From Marinilabilia sp. UBA5340 (lineage in GTDB: Bacteria > Bacteroidota > Bacteroidia > Bacteroidales > Marinilabiliaceae): 52,251 nucleotides of DNA. Made by a program: the position numbers and the translations under genes. The notes beneath the pieces are model-generated. The model did no database searches and was not told the origin of the DNA. It worked only from the letters and a program-made list of their open reading frames with translations. The stretch spans positions 1-52,251 of the forward strand of contig DHQK01000165.1 of the NCBI GenBank assembly GCA_002411085.1, read 5' to 3'. Numbering within the stretch: position 1 is the first letter of the stretch; every line of letters begins with the position of its first letter. Below are positions 25,458 to 33,675 of the stretch, piece after piece.

Positions 25458-27326
25458 CTATTTTGCTCCTACAAAAGGACCATCTTCACCACTCCATTCA
25501 GCTGCTGATATTATATTTTCAGGAATTGGAGCTGCCTGCACATGACCTTCAAAAGCCGGATTTACCACAATATTCATAGGATCCTCTTTTACAAAAAGGG
25601 CTCCTTCATAGCCATTAAAAAATTTACTATTGACCTCAAAATTCTCATATTTTGCACTCAAATCAGAGGGATCTGCAATTTGAGTCTGACATTTCTCATT
25701 ATCTGCCGGACTCCAGAGAACAATAGTGGTCTCCTCCTCAGGAGTCATTTTCACATACACATTGTTATCAAACTTCTGCAATGTGGGCTCTGTCAATCGA
25801 TCACACATCTCTGCTGGCTGCCAGACATAAAGCAAAGGGAACTCCAGTCCCATGGTGTCAACCATCAAATTATTCACAAACTCATGATTTTCGCGCTCAT
25901 CCACACCCGGGCCGGTGTTAATGTGCCATCCAAAGTGGTCAGGATCTGATCCACGCTCATCTCTGCCAAAACTGGCACGACTGTTTACAAAAGTATTGTT
26001 ATAGACTTTTGCACCTGAGCTGTTCAAAATCAACATTCCCTGGTTGTTGTTCACAAAATCATTTCCGGCCACAGTAACACCTTTTGAAATCTCAAAGAAA
26101 AAGCCGTTGCTGCTGGGCCACACCTGGTCGTCCCTGAAAGGCCCCTTGGGACTGCCAACACTTTCCACACGGTTGTTGACAAAAACTCCATCCACGTTGC
26201 CCACATCATACCATAAACCATTAGAATTTGGATGGTTAATGATCAGGTTTTCTTTACAAACAACCCTGTGCGACTGATTAAAAATCTTAACGGCTGCGGG
26301 ATAAAAACCGGTCCATTTTTCTATATTGTTGTTTTCAAAAACATTCCCTTCCAATAAAACATCATCTGAGGCCACCACATAAAGTCCCTCGGTATTGGTA
26401 TCTGTAATTTTGCAATGGCGCATTACCATGCTGTCGCCAATGGCAAAGACACCAATACGCAAACTTTTAGAAAAGGTACAATTCTCAAATACGGTACCCA
26501 CCACATCATTTCCATGCGCTTCATCAGTGGAGTGCCCCTGTGGATAGAATCCATCAATATGTACCATGGTATCCGGATATTGAGTAACCGTCAGACCCCT
26601 GATAATGGGACCTTTACCATCACTCACTTTGCCATGAACTTCTCCGCGGGTACGGAAAATTGCTTTTCTAAAGGCCGTAATTTCCATCTTTTTTCCGGCT
26701 GGATCTTGCCCGATAAAAATTTCCTTTGAATCGTAATCCACAAAAAAAGTTCCATCATCCAGCTCATCCTTGCTGCCAACAGACTGAAGAATGTTTCCAT
26801 CCACAAAAACCATATCATTATTAAAGCGGTGCAGCGGCGTAAATTTCAGGTTTCGCTCTGGTCTCCACCAAGACTCAGGCTCTCCGGGGAAAAGACTTTC
26901 CCATTTAGTAAACCAAAGTCCGTTCTCATCTTGCTGCCAATCCGTTGCTTCAAGTGTACCATTCAGGACAGGTTTTTCATCCTGATAAGGTTGAATAGTA
27001 ATCCCCTGATTAAAAGTCAGATTCCCACTACGATAGGTTCCCCCACGCATAATTACTGCATCACCTGTTACTACGCGCGACAAGGCAGATTCAATGGTAG
27101 TAGGTGCATCCAATGAAGTACCTTTTGCATCAGCAACACCGTCGGGAGCCACGTAATAAACTGTTCCGGAAACCTCCGGTAAATCATAAGTCTTTTCAAC
27201 TGGTCCGTAAACCGTTTCATTGTCAGAGATGTTCTCGGTTGTTTGCTGAGGTGGCTGACATGCCACCAGCCCAAGCGTCAGAACAATCACAGGGATTAAG
27301 TTACCAAATAAGTGCTTGTTTTTCAT
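25458..27326 (-). CDS. Parallel beta-helix lipoprotein, putative glycan-active enzyme (copy A)
   Basis: A 622-residue paralog of the next gene; the two align end to end with roughly two thirds identical residues by eye. Lipobox Cys23 (GLVACQ) predicts outer-membrane or periplasmic anchoring. Shared blocks include SGTVYYVAPDG, ITIQPYQDEKPVLNGT, HRFNNDMVFVDG, VGTVFENCTFSKSLRIGVFA, NGLWYDVGNVDGVFVNN and GFFFEISKGVTVAGN. The Asp and Glu of the last two blocks are kept in both copies. It is first in a two-gene unit with a 70-bp gap and no terminator between. The pair lies between the arabinose and SusCD blocks, so a role in hemicellulose breakdown is plausible, but no activity can be assigned. Confidence 0.7.
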   Translation of the reverse strand: MKNKHLFGNLIPVIVLTLGLVACQPPQQTTENISDNETVYGPVEKTYDLPEVSGTVYYVAPDGVADAKGTSLDAPTTIESALSRVVTGDAVIMRGGTYRSGNLTFNQGITIQPYQDEKPVLNGTLEATDWQQDENGLWFTKWESLFPGEPESWWRPERNLKFTPLHRFNNDMVFVDGNILQSVGSKDELDDGTFFVDYDSKEIFIGQDPAGKKMEITAFRKAIFRTRGEVHGKVSDGKGPIIRGLTVTQYPDTMVHIDGFYPQGHSTDEAHGNDVVGTVFENCTFSKSLRIGVFAIGDSMVMRHCKITDTNTEGLYVVASDDVLLEGNVFENNNIEKWTGFYPAAVKIFNQSHRVVCKENLIINHPNSNGLWYDVGNVDGVFVNNRVESVGSPKGPFRDDQVWPSSNGFFFEISKGVTVAGNDFVNNNQGMLILNSSGAKVYNNTFVNSRASFGRDERGSDPDHFGWHINTGPGVDERENHEFVNNLMVDTMGLEFPLLYVWQPAEMCDRLTEPTLQKFDNNVYVKMTPEEETTIVLWSPADNEKCQTQIADPSDLSAKYENFEVNSKFFNGYEGALFVKEDPMNIVVNPAFEGHVQAAPIPENIISAAEWSGEDGPFVGAK

Positions 27327-27533
27327 GTTTTTAATTTATTTGTGTAAAATGATATATAGCTTCATAGTTTTCCACATCATTATCTTCTTCAGTGCAGGAA
27401 ATAGCAGAAAGGGCAAGTAAAACAGGGATTATTAAAAGAGCAAGTAATTTGATTTCCCAAAAACACCTTAATTTAATTCTAAAAGTTTCAAAAAGCTAAC
27501 CCAACAAAGACTTGACAACATAAATTAACTTTT

Positions 27534-27541
27534 CAAAACTA
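27534..27541 (-). promoter_or_regulatory. Candidate -7 box of the beta-helix gene pair
   Basis: The minus strand reads TAGTTTTG, matching TAnnTTTG, 208 bp before the first beta-helix gene. No good -33 element was found. Confidence 0.35.
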
Positions 27542-27636
27542 AACAACGGTTTCTTTTTCTATGGGGACTTTTTTGCGCAATAAGAGGAGATTTTTAAAAA
27601 CCTTTTCTTTTTTTGGGTATTTCACTTACACTTCTG

Positions 27637-27681
27637 GCTTTTGATTTACTCGCCCATAGAAAACTCTGCTTTTGATTTACT
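27637..27681 (+). repeat. Two perfect 14-bp direct repeats upstream of the PUL regulator
   Basis: GCTTTTGATTTACT occurs at 27637-27650 and again at 27668-27681. The start-to-start distance of 31 bp is close to three helical turns, so both copies face the same side of DNA. The second copy contains the -33 TTTG of the promoter. This is the geometry of an operator or activator site, possibly for autoregulation. Confidence 0.6.
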
Positions 27682-27701
27682 TCAAATAATCTCTAATTTT
27701 G
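27671..27701 (+). promoter_or_regulatory. Promoter of the propeller/HTH regulator gene
   Basis: A -33 TTTG (27671-27674), a 19-bp spacer and a -7 TAATTTTG (27694-27701) match the Bacteroidota housekeeping promoter. The start codon follows 50 bp later. Confidence 0.75.
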
Positions 27702-27750
27702 CGCTGACCACGATTTAGTTGTTCTCTTTTATTGATTATATTGTTTCCCT

Positions 27751-30633
27751 ATGGTTCAGCAAACGCAGCCTATTGCATTTACACAAAAAAACTGTGCCCT
27801 TATTCTGCTGTTGTCAATTTTCGGCACCATCTCGTCCATTGGACAGATTGTGGGCAATCCACCAGTTGCCCATTACGCACACCATGATTTTAACAGTGAT
27901 GCACAATTTTGGGATGCCTGCCAAACCCCTTCAGGAATTATGTATTTTGGAAACAATTACGGGGCACTTCGTTTTGACGGAGAAAGATGGAGTAAAATAT
28001 CTCTACCCAACAACAGTGCAGTGAGAAGCCTTCACTGCTCGAAAAATGGCACCGTGTATGCAGGAGGATACAACGAGTTTGGAACCATCGAAACAGATGC
28101 CAGTGGCCGGGATTTTTTCCGGTCTATGCGCCATCTGCTACCACCACAATACACTGAAACTGGAAATATTTGGGAAATCCTGGAATTAAAAAATACAATA
28201 GTCCTTCGATCTTTCAATTATCTCATTCTAATCAAAGACAACAATCTAGAAATCATTGAAGCTTCAGGCGCCTTCACCTTTGTCACCATAGCCAATGACA
28301 ACCTCTTTGTTCTGGATGATGATCAGCTATACATACTCGATCCGGAACAATCACAAATGGAAGCTATTTTCTCATCAGAAGAAATTAATAATGAAAGCTT
28401 TCTAGAAATTTTTGATAGTAAAAACCCCCAAAGGCCTCTATTATTGACCAAAGAAGGCTCATTATTTGAAATATCATTAGAAACCAGGTCTGCCCGGCAT
28501 ATTCAGCAACTCAATGCTGAATCATCAGGCCAGACATATACTGCAGCCATCAAATCTTCCTCCGGGGATATATATATTGGAACACTGAGTAACAAACTCT
28601 CAACCTGGAGCCTTCAAAATCAAAGGTTCAAAAAATTGCGTACATACAGCGAGCTTCAAGACCAAACCGTCTTAAACCTCTATGAATCAAGGGAAGGAGC
28701 AATATGGGTTTTATTAAATAAAGGATTGGATTATTTTGACCCCAACACTCCGCTCACCAATATCATAAAGGGACCTTCTGTATATGATGCCACTATTTTC
28801 GAAAACCAGTTCTATGTGGCTACCAACCAGGGTGTTTTTCAATCGGAAGAAATTTATACGGACAGCATCCTTCATCAGAATAACTTCAAAAAAACCCCTA
28901 TGCTAGAGGGCCAGACCTGGTCCTTACAGCCCATAGGCAACCAATTGTTTTGTGCGCATGACCGTGGCTTATTTCGGATAAAAGAAAAGCAACTTATACA
29001 AATCAAGGGGTTTTCAGGAGTTTGGAAATTGTTCCCGGTATCAGGTACAACCGATCTCTATTTTGTCTGCACCTACAATGGTCTTGGATTAATACAAATA
29101 ACGGAAAACTCATTTTCTGTTTTGAGAACTCAATTGTCCGGCTTCAATGAATCCACACGTGATCTGATAAACATCCCTGAAGAAGAAGATTCTTATTGGG
29201 TTTGCCATGGATACAAAGGTGTTTTTAAGATAAAAACCAATGAAGACCATTCCCGGGTTGTTTCCACAGAGCACTTTAATGAGCAACATGGACTGCCCTC
29301 CCCCTTTAATATCAACGTACACCGATGGAACAATCAAAATATTTTTTCAACGAATAACGGCTTGTATGTTTTTGACACAAACCAAAAAGCATTTAAACCA
29401 CACCAGGAGTTGAATGCGCTCCTTGGACGCAAAGAAAATATACGACAACTTGTACAACAAGGTGACACGACCTGGTGTGTTATTGATGACAGGATAGGAT
29501 TCTTTGGAAACGATATGCAAAAGGTCATAACCAACCCTTTTCTTTCTCTCAAAGGCACACTCAACAGGGGCATGGAATGTATCGTTCCGCTGGAAAAAAC
29601 CAATGAAGTCTTGCTTGGAACCACAAATGGGCTCTTTGCTTTTCATCCAGGAGCCAGATCACGGCTAAATCCTGCCCAACTGAATACTACACTTGCGAAA
29701 GTCACCTATACGCTGTCAGATACCACCAACACCATCAATATAAAAAATAATGAAGAAATACTGATTTTTCCCCACAAAGTAAAAAACCTGAACTTTGAAT
29801 TCGCAGCCCCTTTCATTCGCGACAAAGAAAATATAAGATACAGCTATCGGCTCATGAACCAGATGCAGGAGTGGTCTGAATGGCAGGAAGAACCATGGGT
29901 CAACTTCCCGTTTCTAAAAAGTGGCAGTTATGCATTGCAGGTTAAAGCAACAAGTCTTTCGGGCGAAAATGCGCAACCCGCCCAGGTAAAATTTTCCATT
30001 CAACCGGCATGGTATGCTGCCTGGCCGTGGAATCTTTTTTGGATTCTGATGTTTGCAGCCCTTGTATATGCAGCCATCAGAATCATAATAACCATTATCA
30101 TAAAAGAAAAAGAGAAAACCAGACTGGAAGAACAAAAACTGCAGGAATTGCGTGGCATCGAACAGGAGAATCAACGCATTCATCAGGAAAAAGAACGTAT
30201 CGAAGCCGATATTATCGAAAAAAGTAAAGACCTTGCAAACAATGCTGTTTTGATTGCCAAAAAAAGAGAATTACTGATAGACATTCAGGCAAAGCTTAAT
30301 GAAATCAGGCAAAAAGCAAAAAATGATTATACCCGAACCAATATTCTTAACATCGTTCGCAACATTGAGCTCAACCTCAATGATGAAGAACAATACCAGC
30401 TGTTTGACACCAACCTGGAACGTGTTCACAAGGAGTTGTTCGATGAATTAAAAACCAGATATCCCAAAATAGGATCCAAGGATTTACGAATGTGCGCATT
30501 CATTAAAATGGAACTAACCAATAAAGAAATGGCCAGCATTTTTAATATATCCGTTAGGGGTGTAGAAACCGCTCGCTACCGGCTAAAGAAAAAACATCCA
30601 GGGATTGAAAATTTGATTGAACAGGAAGGATAA
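27751..30633 (+). CDS. Membrane-spanning propeller/Y_Y_Y sensor with LuxR-like C-terminal HTH
   Basis: A 960-residue one-component transmembrane regulator. After a signal/anchor (about 18-32) come beta-propeller blades (MYFGNNYGALRFDGERWS, GTVYAGGYNEFG, EGAIWVLLNKGLDYFD, FYVATNQGVF), a Y_Y_Y domain ending near 745 and one membrane helix at about 757-783. A long coiled coil (about 785-850, EKTRLEEQKLQELRGIEQEN) precedes a cytoplasmic DNA-binding domain near 900-955 (KDLRMCAFIKMELTNKEMAS then IFNISVRGVETARYRLKKK). No histidine kinase or receiver is present, so it is not an HTCS; the signal must cross the membrane mechanically. It precedes, and is convergent with, the SusCD-GH30 operon, which it probably controls. 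Confidence 0.85.
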   Translation: MVQQTQPIAFTQKNCALILLLSIFGTISSIGQIVGNPPVAHYAHHDFNSDAQFWDACQTPSGIMYFGNNYGALRFDGERWSKISLPNNSAVRSLHCSKNGTVYAGGYNEFGTIETDASGRDFFRSMRHLLPPQYTETGNIWEILELKNTIVLRSFNYLILIKDNNLEIIEASGAFTFVTIANDNLFVLDDDQLYILDPEQSQMEAIFSSEEINNESFLEIFDSKNPQRPLLLTKEGSLFEISLETRSARHIQQLNAESSGQTYTAAIKSSSGDIYIGTLSNKLSTWSLQNQRFKKLRTYSELQDQTVLNLYESREGAIWVLLNKGLDYFDPNTPLTNIIKGPSVYDATIFENQFYVATNQGVFQSEEIYTDSILHQNNFKKTPMLEGQTWSLQPIGNQLFCAHDRGLFRIKEKQLIQIKGFSGVWKLFPVSGTTDLYFVCTYNGLGLIQITENSFSVLRTQLSGFNESTRDLINIPEEEDSYWVCHGYKGVFKIKTNEDHSRVVSTEHFNEQHGLPSPFNINVHRWNNQNIFSTNNGLYVFDTNQKAFKPHQELNALLGRKENIRQLVQQGDTTWCVIDDRIGFFGNDMQKVITNPFLSLKGTLNRGMECIVPLEKTNEVLLGTTNGLFAFHPGARSRLNPAQLNTTLAKVTYTLSDTTNTINIKNNEEILIFPHKVKNLNFEFAAPFIRDKENIRYSYRLMNQMQEWSEWQEEPWVNFPFLKSGSYALQVKATSLSGENAQPAQVKFSIQPAWYAAWPWNLFWILMFAALVYAAIRIIITIIIKEKEKTRLEEQKLQELRGIEQENQRIHQEKERIEADIIEKSKDLANNAVLIAKKRELLIDIQAKLNEIRQKAKNDYTRTNILNIVRNIELNLNDEEQYQLFDTNLERVHKELFDELKTRYPKIGSKDLRMCAFIKMELTNKEMASIFNISVRGVETARYRLKKKHPGIENLIEQEG

Positions 30634-30672
30634 GGATACTTTAGCATCGTTGGCAAATCTCAACAAAAACTA

Positions 30673-30721
30673 AACCCCGCAAGAAAATCACTTTTAATAA
30701 AGACATTTATCTTGCGGGGTT
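30673..30721 (-). terminator. Terminator hairpin between regulator and PUL
   Basis: AACCCCGCAAGA (30673-30684) and TCTTGCGGGGTT (30710-30721) make a perfect 12-bp stem with a 25-nt loop. On the minus strand it is followed by TAGTTTTTG; on the plus strand the T-run is weak. It separates the convergent regulator and SusE/F-like genes. Confidence 0.7.
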
Positions 30722-30748
30722 GATTCAAACTAAATAATTCATTAGTTT

Positions 30749-32080
30749 TTATTTCTGAGTAACAGACAGTACAGCATTTTCCAATCCGGCAGTAATATCT
30801 ACCTCAAATACATAGGTCGCTCCCTGAGTCAGGGTAATACCATCTGCAAAACCAAGGTTTCCTGGATCACGGCCATTTTCGCCATCGCCAACCAATACAA
30901 TATCACTCGTGGTAGAAAGATTGGCATTTGTATATTCACCACCCCATCCTTTCTGATGGAAGAACTTAAAATTGATGGAATTGGAATCAATGGACTCGCC
31001 ACCAACCACAGTCACCTGGTAAACTTTTGGAGAAATCTGAGCCAGACACAGCGCTTTGTCAGTATTCCAGCCTACCTGATTCGCAAGGGACGGTTTTCCG
31101 ATTCCTTCCCCAATAATCCAAAGTGCTCCTGATCCATCGCTTTGCAGGGTTGCCAGATCATTGCCACTCATAGATTCAACCACAAAATACTCGTTGGAGA
31201 AATTGGCTGTCACCCTGTATTTTCCACTAATGGCTTTAAATGTAAGGGTGCCGTCTCCATTGTCTGCAAAGTAATCCGGGTCAATCCACCAGTCCTCAAG
31301 ATTAGGAATACCATCGAGTTCTATTACCTGATCCTGCTCCAGTTCAGCTTCCACTTTATAGTTATTTTCATCCACCATTACCATCTCATGACCTGCAAAT
31401 TCAAGCGAAATAAAAGGACCAGCCTGATAAGTCAGGATGTTGAAGAAAATCTCATACTCCCCGGCAGCATAGCTGGAGAAGGTAATATCCGTATCAGTTC
31501 CTTCGGTAATTTCACCTGATGACCAGCCAAAAGTCATATCATTTCCGGCATTATTTATTGCAGGCGCTTTGATGTATCCTTTGACTTTTTGTGGAAACAT
31601 GGCTGTAACAGCATATAGGTAGTCATCCACTTTTTCCATGGAATAATCTCCTTCAGCGGTAACAAGCGTAACAGATGGATATTCAGGTCGCGAAAGTGCC
31701 ACATCATAAGTCTGCTCTTCAATGGCAAATTCAATATTCTGAACAACGAATTTAAGTCTTCCTGTTCCATTAGGAATGTCCTTATGGAAAGGTACATAGA
31801 TTTTACCGGTGTATTGGCCGTTGGTCTTGGTTCTGATCACGGTTTCTTCCACCATTTCATCGCCAAAGAATAGCTGTGCCTTGAGTGTGGACAAAGGCAC
31901 TTCATCGTCAGCCACGGTAGCTGTAAAAGAGATACTGTCGCCAAAATGAGCGGCGGTTAAATTACTTTCGACTGTCAGGGTAGGATCCCCCACAATAGTT
32001 TCATCATCTTCGCAGGCAACAAAACCAACCAAAGCCAACAAAACACTGAAAAACAAAATATTTCGCTTCATAATATTCAA
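30749..32080 (-). CDS. SusE/SusF-like surface glycan-binding lipoprotein
   Basis: A 443-residue protein in the last position of the PUL operon. Lipobox Cys24 (LVGFVACEDDE) is followed by acidic residues, which in Bacteroidota favours surface export. The body appears to be consecutive beta-sandwich modules: an Ig-like N-terminal part (PTLTVESNLTAAHFGDSISF), a middle module with IELDGIPNLEDWWIDPDYF and a C-terminal module (ALWIIGEGIGKPS, INFKFFHQKGWGGEY). This resembles the starch-binding SusE/F design adapted to another glycan. There is no catalytic motif. It lies 11 bp after GH30. The role is to hold polysaccharide at the outer membrane; the ligand is inferred from GH30. Confidence 0.8.
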   Translation of the reverse strand: MNIMKRNILFFSVLLALVGFVACEDDETIVGDPTLTVESNLTAAHFGDSISFTATVADDEVPLSTLKAQLFFGDEMVEETVIRTKTNGQYTGKIYVPFHKDIPNGTGRLKFVVQNIEFAIEEQTYDVALSRPEYPSVTLVTAEGDYSMEKVDDYLYAVTAMFPQKVKGYIKAPAINNAGNDMTFGWSSGEITEGTDTDITFSSYAAGEYEIFFNILTYQAGPFISLEFAGHEMVMVDENNYKVEAELEQDQVIELDGIPNLEDWWIDPDYFADNGDGTLTFKAISGKYRVTANFSNEYFVVESMSGNDLATLQSDGSGALWIIGEGIGKPSLANQVGWNTDKALCLAQISPKVYQVTVVGGESIDSNSINFKFFHQKGWGGEYTNANLSTTSDIVLVGDGENGRDPGNLGFADGITLTQGATYVFEVDITAGLENAVLSVTQK

Positions 32081-32091
32081 AAAGTTAAGTT

Positions 32092-33588
32092 TTACTTATT
32101 CCAGCGATACGAAACCACTGCATTCGAAGGCACATTGTACGAAAAATGGTTAACGCCATCACTGATTGTAATCATTTTATTATCAACTCCATCATTCATC
32201 AGCACCAATGCATAGGAACCATCTCTGTTTTCGAAAGCACTATAGATAATTCCCTCTTCCGTAAACCCGTTAGTTCCAATCCTTCTGGCACCTGGTTTTA
32301 CCACAGTCGACAAATGACCAATGATATAGTAATGCGAGTTCCGTGTGATGCTTTTGTAATTATCCACACTGATATCCACTGCACCATAACAAGTCTCACA
32401 GCCGCCCGGACGATTGGGGCCACGGTTCGAATCCAGCATCAAATTCCAAACAATTACCGCCCGGCTCCAGTTATTCACAGATCCAAACGCCACATGCTCC
32501 ATATCATCCATCAAACGTTTGGCAAGATTTTGCCCGTCATTCCACGTCCCGATAGAGGTTTCCGTAAAGATTAATTCCTTTTCGGGAGCTTTCTGATGAA
32601 TATCCTCCAACTCACTAAAATGACCTCCATAATTGTGATAGGCAGCCCCGGTAATATATTGGCTTGCTTCATCATCTTCATAGATTTTCACAGGATAATC
32701 CTCCTGGTCACTCATATTATCGTAATTGTAATTGTGGTCAAAAACATACAGTTTTGTTCCCAAACCAGCTTCCTCAAGTGCAGGACCCAGAACTTTCACA
32801 AATTCCTTCTGTTCCTCCCAGCCCATAAAAAGAGATGCTGAGTTTCCACGATTCAAAGGCTCATTCTGAGGCGTCACTGCATCAATATGAATTCCAAATC
32901 CTGCGAGTGCCTGAATCCATTTCACAAAATAGGTGGCATAATCCGCATAATAAGCAGGATTCAAATGTCCGCTCGTCCAGGAATTGAATGGCTGAAGATC
33001 GGTTAGATTATTAACTTTCATCCATCTCGGCGGAGTCCATGGAGAACCCAGAATTTTCAAATCAGGATTGATTTCCATGATTTCCTTCAAAACAGGAATC
33101 ACATAATCCAGTTCCTCTGACTGAAGACTGAAATTCTCAATTCCCGGAGTATCACAAAGGGTGTATTCACTTAGAGAAAAATCGGAACAACCAATGGCAA
33201 TACGCACATAACTATATCCCATTCCCTCCTCATTGGAAAAAGTTTCCTTAAGAAATTCAGCGCGATCCTCATCTGTCATTTTCATGAGATTATAGCAGGT
33301 TGATCCGGTAATGGCAGCACCAAAACCATCCATTTCCTGATATTTCACCGAGGGATCTACGGTGATAGTGGTAGGTGACATATTGGACGTTTCACTAAAA
33401 TCCACAGCCCCCCGCTGAAAATCATAAGCCCTGTTGCCGGTGGTAGTAAAAAGGGTCACATCCCCTGCCGGCACTTCTGCCTGGTTATCATCCTTCTGCT
33501 CATCAACACCTGAATCCTCTTTAGAACAGGAGCCACATGACATAAACATGAGACTGAGAAGACCAGTATAAAACACTTTATTTATCAT
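32092..33588 (-). CDS. GH30 endo-glucanase-like lipoprotein, probably subfamily 3 (endo-1,6-beta-glucanase)
   Basis: A 498-residue GH30 enzyme. Lipobox Cys18 (LMFMSC) is followed by a low-complexity Asp/Glu linker. The (beta/alpha)8 barrel begins at MDGFGAAITGSTCYNLMKM and holds the acid/base Glu in VTPQNEPLNRG (about 241) and the nucleophile Glu in LIFTETSIGTW (about 343). SPWTPPRWMKVNNL and GCSDFSLSEYTLCDTPG resemble the GH30_3 enzymes that cut beta-1,6-glucan (pustulan) in a known Bacteroides thetaiotaomicron locus with the same SusC-SusD-GH30-SGBP order. A beta-xylosidase or glucosylceramidase subfamily is the alternative. An 87-nt spacer with a long hairpin separates it from susD. Confidence 0.85.
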   Translation of the reverse strand: MINKVFYTGLLSLMFMSCGSCSKEDSGVDEQKDDNQAEVPAGDVTLFTTTGNRAYDFQRGAVDFSETSNMSPTTITVDPSVKYQEMDGFGAAITGSTCYNLMKMTDEDRAEFLKETFSNEEGMGYSYVRIAIGCSDFSLSEYTLCDTPGIENFSLQSEELDYVIPVLKEIMEINPDLKILGSPWTPPRWMKVNNLTDLQPFNSWTSGHLNPAYYADYATYFVKWIQALAGFGIHIDAVTPQNEPLNRGNSASLFMGWEEQKEFVKVLGPALEEAGLGTKLYVFDHNYNYDNMSDQEDYPVKIYEDDEASQYITGAAYHNYGGHFSELEDIHQKAPEKELIFTETSIGTWNDGQNLAKRLMDDMEHVAFGSVNNWSRAVIVWNLMLDSNRGPNRPGGCETCYGAVDISVDNYKSITRNSHYYIIGHLSTVVKPGARRIGTNGFTEEGIIYSAFENRDGSYALVLMNDGVDNKMITISDGVNHFSYNVPSNAVVSYRWNK

Positions 33589-33614
33589 AACTAATCATTG
33601 CTTTGGGGATTAAC

Positions 33615-33664
33615 CGGATCTGAATCTGTCAGTAGTATAAAAATCTGACACAAATTCAGATCCG
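33615..33664 (-). other. Long intercistronic hairpin between susD and GH30
   Basis: CGGATCTGAAT (33615-33625) pairs with ATTCAGATCCG (33654-33664). After a small internal loop, TGTCAG (33627-33632) pairs with CTGACA (33645-33650), closing on a 12-nt loop. That is 17 paired bases in an 87-nt gap. No T-run follows on the coding strand, so mRNA processing or stabilisation of the susCD part is more likely than termination. Confidence 0.7.
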
Positions 33665-33675
33665 ACAATCCGTTT

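Larger units (their letters stand above)
27327..27750. other. Divergent control region between beta-helix genes and PUL regulator
   Basis: A 424-bp AT-rich non-coding region. It holds a minus-strand -7 box (27534-27541), a strong plus-strand promoter (27671-27701) and two identical 14-bp repeats. Nothing resembling an RNA gene was seen. Confidence 0.55.

Noticed and set aside
27751..30633. Annotation as a hybrid two-component system
   Set aside because: Propeller and Y_Y_Y domains suggest it, but there is no HisKA, ATPase or receiver domain; the C-terminus is a coiled coil and HTH.
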